Part shown: positions 48,184 to 63,059 of the stretch, one piece after another | Numbering within the stretch: position 1 is the first letter of the stretch | How the letters are laid out: each line of letters starts with the position of its first letter | Assembly (NCBI GenBank): GCA_002221725.1 | Contig: NJFT01000108.1 | Span: forward strand, 62,001-126,000 | Direction: 5' to 3' | Source: Scedosporium boydii | Taxonomy: Eukaryota; Ascomycota; Sordariomycetes; Microascales; Microascaceae | DNA length: 64,000 bases | Translations under genes and position numbers: made by a program | The notes under the pieces: generated by a model | What the model was told of the DNA's origin: nothing | Databases searched by the model: none | Seen by the model: the letters and a program-made list of their open reading frames with translations, nothing else

Positions 48184-49416
48184 TCAATTTCGAGTAAACG
48201 GGTGGCGTCACATTTTCTGTCATTTTTATCTGTTCCATCATACGGAGTTGGGGATTCTAAACGGCGGCTTCTCTTTTTTGACGGTTGTTTTTTTTCGGGG
48301 TTCTTTTTGGTTCCCCTATTTATTAGTCGGGATATTTTTCCGTCATTCATGTTCCCTCCTTTGCTCCCCATAATGGAGCCCACGAGTTGTCGAAACGATT
48401 ACGAGGCGATGCCGACGCTACACGACGAAACCAGACGAAAACGGAGTCGCGCAGCAAACCAAGTTTTTGACCTAATTTTTTACATTCATACTCTCCTTTA
48501 AGTCGCCCCCAAAACCAGATGGGTGGTAACGCGACCGCCATAATGGGAAAAAGAAAACAGATGGAGTATGACCAACAACTTCGCCGGGGGAGGGAAAGTA
48601 CGTAATGTGCTTTCTCCCCTTGGGTCGAGAGCTCGGGACTTGGACAGACGGGGAAAACGAGGCGAAGGGAATGCGGTACATGATGACGATGGGAGGGTTA
48701 TTTTGGGATGAGGATCAATCTTGTGTGGGAATAGCCTTCAATGTTGATGGGTTGTAGGGGATATAGTTGGTTTTAGAGTTGTGACTTCATAGTATACCCC
48801 AGTGAGCGAAGTAATCAATTGATACATGCATGAAGAGGAACGTGGAAAATGATTCTCCGTGATTCTTTTATATATTGATGTTGTGCTGTTTTCGTCTCGA
48901 CTCTGAGTGGTACAACTTGAGAGGAGGACAGATGGATATCCTGATGGGTTGTTCAAGGCTTCCTCTCAGCACGCTGAATGGATTTGATGATCTCTCGGCC
49001 TCAAGTTACTGGTAGGAGGTGACCAAATCGGTCTGCTGCTGCCGGAAATGTTAGGCTGATTGTTGGAGCATTCGAGTCGCGTGCAATTGAGCCAGCCAAT
49101 TGACAATTGATCAAATCAGTTGATCCACGGTTAGATCGGTCCCTCTGGGGTAGCACTGGCAAGGCTACAAACCCACTAAAGCTTTCCCCACAGTCGCTGC
49201 CTGTCATTGATATTGTGACCTCGTAATTTTTCACAGCCTCGCATACCTCAAACCCATCAACGACCAAACCTCACAGCAATCTCCCCACGCCGCCTGCACT
49301 CCCCAGATAGGCTTCTCAACAAGCATTGCTATTCGACTTCCTTCTTCGCTCTCGCCTCCTAGCATCTTCGCGACCCTGACTACACGCAGACCGAACCACA
49401 ATCCATCCCATTCACC
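48184..49416. other. Intergenic region upstream of ssl1
   Basis: 1.2 kb between two plus-strand genes. It is T-rich in the first 300 bp (3' untranslated region) and C-rich just before the ssl1 start. No gene or RNA was recognised. Confidence 0.6.
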
Positions 49417-50962
49417 ATGTCAGATTCCGACGGCGAGTACGTCGCCGACGACATGTCGGACGACTTCATGGACCACCAAGTAACGAGCACAACCGAAGCC
49501 AGAGACACATCCCGGAGTCGTCGGCGCGACAAAAAAAGCCAGCAAAAAGGCGGACGCAAAGCGGCGTGGGAAGACGTCAAGAGGAGCTGGGACACGGTGG
49601 TCGAGGGCCAGGACGGCAGCCTATCGATAGCGGAAGTGATCGAGGCGCAGAAGCGCAAGAGGTTATTACGGGACACGACGCCACTCGAAAGGGGAATCAT
49701 ACGGCACCTGATGCTCGTCATCGACATGTCGTTCGCCATGGCCGAGAAGGATCTCCTGCCGACGAGGTACCGGCTGACGATGACGTTTGCGGCGGAGTTC
49801 GTCAAGGAGTATTTTGAGCAGAATCCGATTTCGCAGATGGGGATCATTGGGATGAAGGATGGCGTGGCGGTTAGCGTGAGTGAGATGAGTGGGAATCCGA
49901 CGAGTCATTTGGAGAAGGTGGCGAGGTGGAGGGATGAGGAGCCAAAGGGTAATCCAAGCTACCAGAATGCCTTGGAGATGTGCCGTGGTGCGCTATTGTG
50001 AGTAGATTACCTGGATGTCGTTTTTCCATTCAGTCTACGTCTTTTGTTTGGGGCTGGGAGCGCGTTTTGAAGCACTCCTGCACATACCGGGAACGAGGAA
50101 AGCTAACTTGTCGGATTTACGCAATAGCAACACGCCTTCCCATGGCACACGAGAAGTCCTAATCGTCTCCGGCGCCATCCTCTCCAGCGACCCTGGCGAC
50201 ATCAACGAAACAATAGCAAGCCTCATCCAAAACAACATCCGCGTCTCCATAATCGGCCTAGCCGCGCAAGTATCCATCTGCGAAGAGATATGCCGCCGGA
50301 CAAACGCCGGCGACACGACGCAATACAACGTCGCCATGGACGAGAAGCACTTCCGCGAGCTCTTCCTAGACAAAACCACCCCGCCCGTGACCCGCACCGA
50401 GGAGCAGAACGCCGCGAGCCTCCTCATCATGGGGTTTCCCTCGCGCACGCTCGCCTCGGGGATGGGCGTCAACTACTGCGCCTGCCACAACAAGCCCCTT
50501 AGGGAAGGGTACCGGTGTACACGCTGCGGCACGAAAGTCTGCCGCATACCTGCCGACTGTCCCGGCTGCGGGCTCACACTTATCCTCTCGACACATCTCG
50601 CCAGATCCTATCATCACCTGTTACCCCTCCGCAACTTTGTTGAAGTACCCTGGTCGGAGGCCGCGAGGTCCACGGCATGCTTCGCCTGCCAAGTGCCGTT
50701 TCCTGAGCCCCCTAAGAAGGGCCCTTCTACCGAGCCGCCAGCCCCGAAACCTCCCGAGGTCAAAGGCGTAAGCGAGAGTAGCAGATACGCTTGCACGAAC
50801 TGCCACTCCCACTTTTGCGTCGACTGCGACGTCTTTTGCCATGAGACGGTGCATAATTGCCCCGGCTGTGAGGCCGGTCTCCGAAAACCTAGGACTCGGC
50901 CGGTGGAGACTAATGGCAACTCTACGAACGGGCACACGAACGGTGCGATGATCATCGATTAA
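49417..50962 (+). CDS. ssl1: TFIIH subunit SSL1 (p44)
   Basis: Exons 49417-49997 and 50128-50962, with a 130-bp phase-2 intron (GTGAGT...TAG), give 471 residues. An acidic, then basic N-terminal region precedes the von Willebrand A-like Ssl1 domain: GIIRHLMLVIDMSFAMAEKD, FFQNP-like FEQNPISQMGIIGMKDGVA, and TREVLIVSGAILSSDPGDIN after the intron. The C4 zinc finger follows (CACHNKPLREGYRCTRCGTK, then CRIPADCPGCG), then LARSYHHLLPL. A C-terminal RING-like C4C4 module (CFACQ...YACTNCHSHFCVDCD...CPGC) closes it. Ssl1/p44 regulates the XPD/Rad3 helicase in nucleotide-excision repair and Pol II initiation. A Pro-rich insert (EPPKKGPSTEPPAPKPPE) interrupts the C-terminal module, as often in filamentous fungi. 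The tail (TNGNSTNGHTNG) is low complexity. Confidence 0.94.
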
Positions 50963-51476
50963 AGTAAAAAGTTCGCTATAGGTTAGGTAGGGAGTGTTGG
51001 AGGATGGAAAGGCTCGAGAGCATGGCATGTACAACACAATAGGGGAATGGGGGGTTGCTATTTCTGGACGCAACAAGACCACCACCATACAAAATTTCTG
51101 ACGATACGAATATATGAACTATAAAAGCAAGGGAGCATAGAGGAGGATTTTGGTTGAATAGCATTTGAGGACGGTGCCGAGGGCACAATTTCATTCTGGC
51201 TTTCTAGCTAACATGTTTGATACCTATATTCAAGAGTGATGCAGAAAAACTTCATTCTACTTGGGTGCAGAGGATGAGAAATGAAAATACAACCACAAAA
51301 AAAGTGGGCGATGCAAGAAAAATGAATACAAAGAATGATCATGCTTCGTTAAAGGCGACCCTCAGCTCTGCCAAGCGCATGCTTGCCGAGTTCCCGACAG
51401 TCTCTCTCATATCCAACAAACATATACATTCCAATGTGCAAAAAGAACAGATGCTTAAAACAGAAATCACAAACTT
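50963..51476. other. Convergent intergenic region ssl1/HPPD
   Basis: 514 bp between the 3' ends of ssl1 and the HPPD gene. A-rich on the plus strand near 51280-51300. No gene was recognised. Confidence 0.65.
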
Positions 51477-54038
<2,562 letters not shown>

Positions 54039-54821
54039 ATGGCCTACATTTCGCTCAGTAGAAACGACATCAACGTCCTTGAGAAGATTAAGGATCCTGA
54101 GACCGACCCTACCGCCGTGGTGCCCATCGATCCTCAATTACCTCGTGATCCCCATGTTACCGACGGGGAGGTCTATACCAAGATTGTCAATAGAGAGCGG
54201 GAGATACTCCTCTCTATCCAAAAACTCGAGTTGCAGCTTGCCAATTTGCAACCCAAGACGATCCCGGAGCCAGTAGCTTGGTACAAAGAGTGTCTGTCCA
54301 AACTGGACGACATTATTGAGGAGTTCCCGAACTACGCCAGCGCAAGGAACAACCGCGCCCAGGCGTTACGAAGGCTGTACGGCGACAACCTCTTAGTCGG
54401 GACCCAGTCGGCCAAAGCTTTAATTCCGCAACCGGACAGCGACACTAGGAAACGTGCTGCGAAGACAATGTTGGAAGATTTGGATGCTTCGATTAGGCTG
54501 CTATCACCGACCACTCTTTCAACGCCCATTTCCCCCCAGGCAGCTAAGACGTTATCAATGTCGTATACCCAGCGTGCCGCCATATATCTCGCAACAGGAA
54601 AGTCGTTCCCTGGCAACCTTGCCATTCCAGAGAGCAGGCGTGAACTCGCCTGGACCAAATTGGACTTTGAAGAGGCTGCGGCGGGAGACTTCGCAATGGG
54701 CGGCAGGTACGGAAATGAGATCGCCAAGGGACTCGCCGTCAGCGTAAACCCCACGGCGAAACTCTGCGGTCAAATGGTTCGTGAGGCAATGAAGAAGGAG
54801 TACGGTCCAGCGTTTGCATGA
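54039..54821 (+). CDS. TTC36-like tetratricopeptide repeat protein
   Basis: A single-exon gene of 260 residues. The core (about residues 75-115) is WYKECLSKLDDIIEEFPNYA followed by SARNNRAQALRRLYGD, a TPR pair with the SARNNRAQ consensus typical of TTC36. A second TPR-like stretch is TLSMSYTQRAAIYLATGK, then ELAWTKLDFEEAAAGDFAMG. The end, NPTAKLCGQMVREAMKKEYG, resembles the conserved C-terminus of the TTC36 family (NPYAALCNQMLREA-like). Animal TTC36 is about 190 residues; the N-terminal 70 residues here, with a Glu/Leu-rich helix around EREILLSIQKLELQLANL, are an addition. As far as I recall, mammalian TTC36 binds HPPD and protects it from degradation. Its position next to HPPD is therefore notable. 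Confidence 0.87.
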   Translation: MAYISLSRNDINVLEKIKDPETDPTAVVPIDPQLPRDPHVTDGEVYTKIVNREREILLSIQKLELQLANLQPKTIPEPVAWYKECLSKLDDIIEEFPNYASARNNRAQALRRLYGDNLLVGTQSAKALIPQPDSDTRKRAAKTMLEDLDASIRLLSPTTLSTPISPQAAKTLSMSYTQRAAIYLATGKSFPGNLAIPESRRELAWTKLDFEEAAAGDFAMGGRYGNEIAKGLAVSVNPTAKLCGQMVREAMKKEYGPAFA

Positions 54822-55597
54822 TGATGTTGTACATTATGACCATTCTATATGAAGTTATGTCCGAAACTTGCTTGGGTAGCGAGGCTGGTCTCGATCAGCT
54901 ATCGGCGTCTATGAATTTTGGGTTGGAGGAATTATGGAGTTTGCTTGGAGAGTCCGACACGTCTGGCGGGCAATTATTAGTATTTATGATCATTATCGTT
55001 TTTTTTTTTTTGCGTGTTTATTATATATATATTTTTGCATTCTTTTCAAACGTACCGAAGCGCCAATTCGAGAATCTCCTTGTTTGTCCTGCCTTTTTCC
55101 ATCTCCTCCCGTCGTATCCGTGTTACAGCTGCGCCGACACCGATGACGACGGCAAAAATGGGGTCGAGAGTCCGAGAGATGATGTATGTTGGCGGTGCCA
55201 TTTTGTCTTGCTAGAGTGCACTGCTCATGTAGAAATTCATCAATCAGAGGTGCTCGAGGCCGAGATCAGAGTCATACTATGAGGGAGTTTAGACCTCTTT
55301 GACCAAACTGAACTGCGAGGCCAAGGTCAAATCTCGGAAGATGCCGTAATCGAGCACGGGCCATACAATTGGACGAAGCAGGCCAGCTGCTCTCAATTGA
55401 ATTAGGTCCACTGTCTGGTCCAGAAGGTCTGATCGGAAAAATACCGGCACGTGATCCGCTCTCTTTGCCCCAAAATTCTGAAGCCCACACAATCCCAAAA
55501 TTTCTCGTGGAAAATAACCCCCCTCCGACTTCAGACTTCAAGCCAAGCGGAACCACCCATAATTTCGTCACCAAACACCCAGCGACAGACGAACAAA
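54822..55597. other. Intergenic region upstream of the eL27 gene
   Basis: 776 bp between two plus-strand genes, with a run of 12 T near 55000-55011 and an AT-rich stretch after it (3' untranslated region of the TTC36-like gene). The ribosomal-protein promoter should lie in the right half. No specific box was identified. Confidence 0.6.
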
Positions 55598-56343
55598 ATG
55601 AAGTTCCTCAAGGTCGGACGTGTCGCCATCATCACTCGAGGCCGGTATGCCGGCAAGAAGGTACGACAATTGCTCCTCGATTTCCGTCGTTTTTTCAGTC
55701 CCGTATCATACATATCCCGGCGCGAATCCCTATGGGCGGGAGGAAGATTTTACATCGAGGAGAGGGATAGAGGATTGGGGGAGATGGGGAAGGAGGATCG
55801 TGACTGAGTGAAGATTTTCACGGGGGCTTTATGTGGGTAATTCTGGCGAATATGGAAAAGCTGACGTCCCATTCCCTTTTTTCACAGGTCGTCATCCTTC
55901 AACCCGTCGACAATGGCAAGAAGCCTCACCAGTTCGGCCACGCCATCGTAGCTGGCATCGAGCGATACCCCTCCAAGATCACCCGCCGCATGTCGAAGCC
56001 CCGCCAAGAGAAGCGATCCAAGATCAAGCCCTTCATCAAGGTGATAAACTACAACCACCTCATGCCTACGCGATACACGCTCGAACTCGAGGGTCTCAAG
56101 GGTGTTGTTTCGGCGGACACTTTCAAGGAGGTTTCTCAGCGCGAGGATGCCAAGAAGACGGTCAAGAAGGTCTTCGAGGACCGATACACTAGCGGAAAGA
56201 ACAGGTGGTTCTTCACACCTCTGAGTACGTTGCATATTTTCCCACCTCCCTTTTCAATCAGATCTCCGTCCGCCTACGGCCCTACTATTCATTCTGGAGA
56301 ATATCGCAACTAACTTGGGGCACTGCGCTTTATAGGATTCTAA
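55598..56343 (+). CDS. rpl27: 60S ribosomal protein eL27
   Basis: Three exons, 55598-55660, 55888-56224 and 56336-56343, give 135 residues, the normal eL27 length. Exon 1 encodes [20 protein letters not shown] plus Lys; exon 2 starts [20 protein letters not shown] and includes [20 protein letters not shown] and ends at KNRWFFTPL. The last coding exon is only 8 nt (GATTCTAA with the split A giving Arg-Phe-stop), which completes the invariant FFTPLRF end. Without it the frame would run on into intron sequence. Introns are 227 and 111 bp, longer than most here, as is common for ribosomal-protein genes. eL27 is a cytosolic large-subunit protein near the 5.8S/25S rRNA. Confidence 0.96.
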
Positions 56344-57219
56344 GCGTTTCCTCTTATCACTTGGCTGGGGAGTTGGGTTGGCTTGTTAACAGCATCCGAA
56401 TGGCATTTTAAGAACCGTCGGTTTTACGGGCTCAATACAAAAAAGAACACATTGATATGACCAAGCAGAAAAGTTCTCCTCGTTTTATGTCTGTGTCGGG
56501 TTGTTGGCAGTGATGAATTAAACGTGTTTCCCGAGGTCTCTTTTCTTTTTTTTTCCTACTGTTCGGATATAGGTGGGCCCCCTTGGTGGGTAAAGGGAAT
56601 TTCGACACCGGATGAGGGAACCGAAAATGGCAACATTGAACCCATCGGCATGGATATACCCGCGACCGACTCCTTCTGGAACCACTGCTTCCGTATAATC
56701 CGGATCTGGCGTCATATTTTAGAGACTAGAAGGATGGATTTGTCAAGTTGTCCCCTGTGGGTTAGCTCCCGTGAATTATCAGTTTGCCAACGTGAGTTCT
56801 CGGTAAAGGTGCTTTGAAGGATGGACTTTGTCGTGGGGACGTTTCCGGCGAACCCCAGAGCATAGGGGCGTCGATCAAGAGCGCCCTCGATGTTGGGCTG
56901 CACGTACTCTCACCGGTCGTAATCTCTTGGTCCGCATTCAAATCGGAATAGCTTCTAACCATAGTATATCGAAAAGTCCCCTCCGCGTCTATCATTACAA
57001 TACCAGCATACCCTCACTGGACAAGCATTTTCAGACCACCCGTATATAGCTAATACATGCACATTTTATGAACCAACAGGACTCCAAACGCCTCGTAGCC
57101 ACAGCCCTGTTTCAAAGAAAGAAATCGAGGGAAAACAGAAAGAAAAGAAAAGAAACGATCATCGTCTATCCAACTATGCCGAAAAAGGGAAAGGGCTCCA
57201 GAGTAATTTGAACGCGATC
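56344..57219. other. Convergent intergenic region eL27 / DUF250 transporter
   Basis: 876 bp between two convergent 3' ends; the plus strand is A-rich at 57110-57160. No gene or RNA was recognised. Confidence 0.6.
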
Positions 57220-58630
57220 TCATGAAGAGCTTGTTAGCATGGCATCCCGATCAAACGGAGAATACGGCCTAAAGCTCCTCAGGAGCAAGTAGACAACGAG
57301 CAATACGCCCGCAACCAGGGAAGCGCGACGCAAGAGAGGTTTCCTAGCGCCAAGGGAGGAGACAGAGCTACCGGCGTCGACAAACAATTTCTTGACGGCG
57401 TCGTACCCGAGCTTGTAGTAGATGATGCCGCAGAGGGATATCGAGTAGCCAAAGGCTTGGAGGGCGGTTACTTCGGTGCCCCAGATGATCATGGAGGCCG
57501 TGACGAGAAGGATGTCCTTTAGTACACCGCAGAGGGTGAGAACGACGGCTGAAGTTTTGCCGATCTGTTCGACGTGTTAACGTTTGAAAGAAGAGTGAAG
57601 AATAGTGAATGCGACCAAAAAAGAGGGCTGGGGAGGGCTATAGGTATGTAAACTTACGAGCGAGACGGCGGCCAAGTTTAGAAAGAAGGCAAACATGCCA
57701 CTAATTGCAAAATTGAAGAGGCCAACATTGGCGAACTCGGCGGCGGTCACCTTGGGAATATCCCAGATCAAGGCGACAATGAAATTGAGGACAGCGCAGA
57801 TGGGGGAATAGTAATAGATGGAGAGAAGAGGATCCATCTTGAACTCGGCGGTGAGTAACTTTTGAACCATGCTAAGACGGGTGGCCTCGAACACGACGGC
57901 CCCCAGCTGGAAGAACACGCCGATGGGGACAAAGTCGATCTCTCCAATGGAAGCAAGGAGGATACCGAAAGCGATAATGGAGACGTTGAGCAAGACTTTG
58001 AGGTTGGGGCGGCTAACGCCAAGGAGCCAGCCGGATAGGAGCACGGCTACGGGGGTGGTGGCCTTGAGCATCTGGATGAAGGCGACCGAGAGGTAGAGGT
58101 AGGCGCGGTTGCTGCCTATCAGACTAAAGCTGAAGGTTATGCCGATGGGGAGGATGGCTCGAATGTAGACTTTGGGAGTCATCTTGATTTTGTGCCGGCT
58201 ATCGAGAAGGGTTGTCCATCGTGCCATGATCTGGGTTAGGATGGCGGCGAGACCTAGGTGGTAAGTGGTCAAGATGATTGGGTAGCCTTTTTTTCATTTC
58301 TCAAGTATAAGTATTTAATTCCGTCAAGCGAGGCATCATATTAAAGCTTACGAAAATTGAGACTGTCGAGGAGCCATTTGTTATGGAGGATGAGTGCGGA
58401 GCTGAGGGAGATCCAAGATCTAATGAGCTCTCATGTTAGCTATGCATCTGCGCAGCTAAGGATAAAGACGAGAACTCGAGGATGAATGAAACCTACACTA
58501 CATAGACCGCTGCGGGAACCGAGGGCTTCGCCTTTGGAGGATACTTCCCATCCAGATCAGGGTTGGCGACTGGCAGCATCGGACCATCCTCTTCCTTGGG
58601 CTCAAGGAGCCCTCCCTTGTTGTCGTTCAT
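57220..58630 (-). CDS. TPT/DUF250 (SLC35-type) solute transporter
   Basis: Exons 58497-58630, 58352-58419, 57658-58286 and 57220-57564 give 391 residues. The hydrophilic N-terminus MNDNKGGLLEPKEEDGPMLP precedes helix 1 with LSSALILHNKWLLDS, then NFRYPIILTTYHLGLAAILT in helix 2, formed across an exon junction. About ten helices follow, with SFSLIGSNRAYLYLSVAFIQ, MLKATTPVAVLLSGWLLG, the loop FEATRLSMVQKLLT and IGKTSAVVLTLCGVLKDILL in helices 9-10. Lys-Thr in GKTSAVV is a conserved element of the triose-phosphate translocator family. The short last segment (LLRRASLVAGVLLVVYLLLR) adds one more hydrophobic stretch. Fungal members sit in Golgi or ER membranes; the substrate is unassigned. The acceptor of exon 3 lies after a run of A, weak but required by the RYPIILTTYH motif. 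Confidence 0.91.
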
Positions 58631-59709
58631 ACTGGCTTACGTGCAGAAGGACGAAGAGTTGGGATATATGAGTTCCTTCTGAGTGAAATTGAATTTGAGG
58701 GTTCGGGGTTCTTGGAGTGAAGCGCCGTCTTATGAATGTGGTTGAGATAGATTGATGGCGGCAAACGTTCAAGGGCTTTTCAGCGACCGAGTCCAGCTCA
58801 CGATTGTCGAAGTCGCAGACCCAACGTGTCGTGAAGGCGTAGTACCGCAATTGGACAGGCGATTGAGAAGCCCCTCGTTGTACCCTTTTGGTATGAATAC
58901 GAGGTTATGTGTTCAGTGGGCTCGGTGCAGCTCGAGTCTCGGCTAATGTTAGTGGTTACTTGCCCCTGTAACTAGTAGGATTCCAGAAACGGCGCGGAAT
59001 GTTGCAGGTTGAGGCGGATCTTTTGACGAGAATAGCTCAATGTTCACTGTCGTCACACACGGAAGGTTATTTTTCGGAGGTTAAGAGAACGTTAATGGCT
59101 TCGTGGGCTGGCCGAGGCTCGTCAGGAACACACGAAAGTTGAGGCCTTTGTTGAAGTCGAGGAGGGAGCAGAGGATCGGGTTTCAGGCTCCACTGAGGGA
59201 TTCTCGTCACATTGATCAAAGCTGGCCTTTGGGAAGGTTGATCGGCTGATGCCGCCGTCTTAAACCGTGAGGCTTGACAGGTCAACTTGCTTTCGTCCAC
59301 ATCTGTCCGGGAACATCATCTCGAGAAATGAAAGAGACCATTACTTCATACATACGTATTTCCAGGCGTCAGTGGAGGGGAGTCTAATGTCTTTATCAGG
59401 GGCTAGGGTTCCTGGTCAAGCCAGGCTGTGCCTGAGAAATCCAGCGGAAAATAGTATAGCGTGGTCTTGGATGGACAAAGACGTTGCGCCCAACGACGGG
59501 ATCACATCACCTTGTGGACACTGCAGTGATACAGGCCTGGCCTACCAAGTACAGGGTACGAACCGCTTCGTACGGATAAAACATGCAGGACATCCGCAGC
59601 CCAGCTTGGCGACAACTGCAAGTCGGTCTGGACCCCAGGCAAAAAAGCCATAAAGCTGTAGGTCTAGAGTAGTTGGGACGACAGATGGCGAGTGTAAGAC
59701 TCCTTTTTG

Positions 59710-59758
59710 TTTTTTATTTTATTTTATTTTATTTTTTATTTTTTATTTTTTATTTTTG
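59710..59758 (+). repeat. TTTTA/TTTTTTA low-complexity tract
   Basis: About ten imperfect units of T4-6 followed by A in tandem. A slippage-type microsatellite. Confidence 0.9.
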
Positions 59759-60416
59759 CTTCTTTTAGCTTCTCAGCTTCTAGCCTACTCCCTATGAGCA
59801 GCAAGCACAAGACTTCAATCAGCACAGAGGCTTCTTAGTCCTCGATTGTCGATCCAGTCCAGTCGACCTTCGTTTCTTGGGCTCATCCCGTATCCCGTAT
59901 CCCATATCCCGTTGCTTAACGAGGTCTGTCGATTGGTGGCACTTGAAGTGCCTGCATCATTACGACATTGGGCTGGAACCAACTGTGGTCAGTTGAAATT
60001 GAATTTTAGGTTGTGGCCACCCCCTGAAAAGGTCTGGATTGCGTCGGCGGTGTCGGATCCAGGAACCATCCACCCACGAAGCACGAAAGACGAACTACTG
60101 CCAGGCACTGGTCCAGATGAAGCACCAACGATCGCCTTGCACTGATTGCGATGCTCCTAGGGCTTGCTGGCGAATTCCCTTGGTTATCGGGGGCCTCGGC
60201 AGCCCACGCCCAGGCTAAACAATCTCTAAGCTTAATGTACTCCATAGTTTCGAGTCCTAAACCTCACATTTTGTCGTCTTCTTCCCGTCTCGTACTTTGA
60301 CTGGGCAGATCCTCCAAACGCTTGTGTGGAGTTGACTATAATTGATGGATTAATATCATTCGAACTTGGCATCATTGGTTTCTTGAATTTACCCAGATCG
60401 CGAGATGTAGCGTTCT

Positions 60417-60430
60417 CACACACACACACA
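60417..60430 (+). repeat. (CA)7 microsatellite
   Basis: Seven CA dinucleotides followed by a CT/T-rich stretch, within the probable leader of the UDP-galactopyranose mutase gene. Confidence 0.9.
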
Positions 60431-60690
60431 TTCTCTCTGTCTCTTTCTTTCGTTTTTATTTCTTTATTTTTATGTATTTTATGTTTTACTCTTTTCAATC
60501 CATGCTCATTCTCTCATTGCCCTCTTTTCTTCCCTCTTTTTCTTTTCCTCAAGGTAGATATAGTTCCGGAGCCCAGTTGCGCTGGTTCCCGTCGATTTGG
60601 CAATTCATTCTGCATACTGCCTCGCGGGCGGATGTTGCCACCGTCCATGACACCTCAGATGTAGGTAGTTTTCTTATCTCTTTAGGTTTT

Positions 60691-62643
<1,953 letters not shown>

Positions 62644-63059
62644 CCTGAGTCAATCCATTATCCACGAGTATTGCCATCCAGTTTCACATCTGTGCCTGTT
62701 TGAACCTCAAAGTTACTGCTCCGTTTCTCAATTAGAGGCTCGCCGGAGCTTGGTATAAATCCCGCACACGCAGTACTCTTGACTAAGGGGCAGAAAATGC
62801 CAGGGCTGATTATATTCAGTCTTAACTTTTGAAAAACTACACTTCCACGTCGTGCCGGCATACCTCGCAAACCCTCATCCATTCAGTATATCCGCAATCC
62901 TTGCGGACCACTTTTCCGTTCCCAAACCGGGAAGTGTCTCCACCACGGACCAGGCAACATGACCAAAATATGCTACTACCCAAGCTGAATTCCCTTGGAG
63001 GCGTGCTGGAGCCAAGCGGCCTCCAAATATGAAGGCATCCTCCAAGTTGCCTCATGACC
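62644..63059. other. Convergent intergenic region
   Basis: 416 bp between the 3' ends of the mutase gene and the PD-(D/E)XK-like gene. Nothing further was recognised. Confidence 0.65.

Larger units (their letters stand above)
58631..60690. promoter_or_regulatory. Divergent 2.1-kb intergenic region
   Basis: Between the divergent transporter and UDP-galactopyranose mutase starts. It holds a TTTTA-type low-complexity tract (59710-59758), CCCGTAT tandem copies near 59888-59912, a (CA)7 run at 60417-60430 and a T/C-rich leader up to about 60560. No gene was recognised. Confidence 0.6.
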
